A DNA stretch of 20,000 nt, from the NCBI RefSeq assembly GCF_001039355.2, contig NW_019775682.1, positions 120,009 to 140,008 of the forward strand, written 5' to 3'. The DNA is from Lingula anatina. Its lineage: Eukaryota; Brachiopoda; Lingulata; Lingulida; Lingulidae. How positions within the stretch are numbered: the stretch's first letter is position 1; each line of letters begins with the position of its first letter. Positions 19,349 through 20,000 of this stretch are shown in pieces. A model generated the notes under the pieces. That model had not been told where the DNA came from and searched no databases. It saw only the letters and a program-made list of their open reading frames with translations. The position numbers and the translations under genes are program-made.

Positions 19349-20000
19349 TGGATTCGTATCCCCGAAAAGATTTTTACATATCTGTTATGGCACACATACT
19401 AGAGTTATAGACAGTTGATGAAAAAAGAGGTATGGTACTAATACTTTATTTCATGAAGTTAAACATGAGAGGTCGACATTCTTTAATTCACTATCCTCTT
19501 CTCCGTCGAATCGCACGAAAGTTTGATGTGGTTATGAGCGTGATTCCAGGACTCCAACTATCCTTTTCTACCGGGATCTGGTGTCCTTTATGCATAGTAG
19601 ACTTGCCACAGGTTGTAAGCGGGTCTTTGCACCGGGCATCCTTTTACTGCCATTGTCACAGTGATAAAGAACGTCGATGATATTCAACAGTCTTTTCAGA
19701 ACAAGCACAAAAGCGCACAGGATGCAAATCGATCATTACCATGTATTCCTCTGAAGTATTGGCTTTTGCAGCGTCAGTCATCTATCATAAAACGGCGTAG
19801 TTTATTTATTCGGGCTTTTCAAAACCGTATTTTCATTACCGAAGTTATCATTTGGTTTGTGCAAACTCAGATGAAATGAATAGTAGGATATAAACAATGA
19901 TATTCCTGTGACATACAATCATCTTCATGGCTTGGACGTTCAGAAGTAAGATGCACGTGCCATGAAGACAAGTGACCCATTGGAATGAAATTTATGACGC
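19349..20000. other. non-coding end of window, no gene recognised
   Basis: The frames at 19432-19680 and 19661-19879 (82 and 72 codons, plus strand) have no recognisable domain or signal. An exon of a gene extending beyond the window cannot be excluded, but nothing here supports one. Confidence 0.45.

Noticed and set aside
1-20000. CRISPR array, operon or other prokaryotic system
   Set aside because: There are no regularly spaced repeats, no tightly packed genes and no ribosome-binding-site-led frames. The one gene is from an animal protein family.

Overview
This window looks like animal nuclear DNA. It is mostly AT-rich and non-coding, with long CA, GA and CT/GT microsatellites, several short terminal-inverted-repeat elements without transposase, no operon structure, and one compact, clearly GC-richer gene. 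The protein belongs to the metazoan KCTD8/12/16 family. Together with the style of the repeats (elements ending in CAGGGGCGGAT-like and CCCAGTTTCATC-like sequences, which as I remember them are common in molluscs and other marine invertebrates), this suggests a marine invertebrate, perhaps a mollusc. That placement is an inference of moderate to low confidence. A single ambiguous base (N) at 2653 marks this as assembled genomic sequence.

Layout. 1-2400 is non-coding, with a CA tract, a ~168 bp inverted-repeat element (1062-1229), a GA microsatellite (1980-2013) and one weak candidate for a small secreted peptide or first exon (797-1015). 2411-2896 is a head-to-tail pair of 242 bp copies with an N at the joint. 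It is followed directly by a ~915 bp fold-back element (about 2897-3811) whose ends carry iterated ACAATTCCCCCC-like units. 3812-11065 is a long non-coding stretch with a CT/GT microsatellite (7659-7752) and scattered palindromic factor-site candidates. 11066-11893 is the only gene I can call firmly: a single-exon KCTD12-like protein of 275 residues with a T1/BTB domain and an H1 domain. 11894-20000 is again non-coding, with two related copies of one small element (15892-16042 and 17595-17763) and a third element type (19130-19348).

By family, the gene product would be a cytoplasmic auxiliary subunit of GABA-B receptors that modulates G-protein signalling. No second gene is present to form a pathway with it. 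The remaining interest lies in the mobile elements, the suspicious duplication with its N, and possible regulatory sequence around the gene. I did not find a convincing new biological system.
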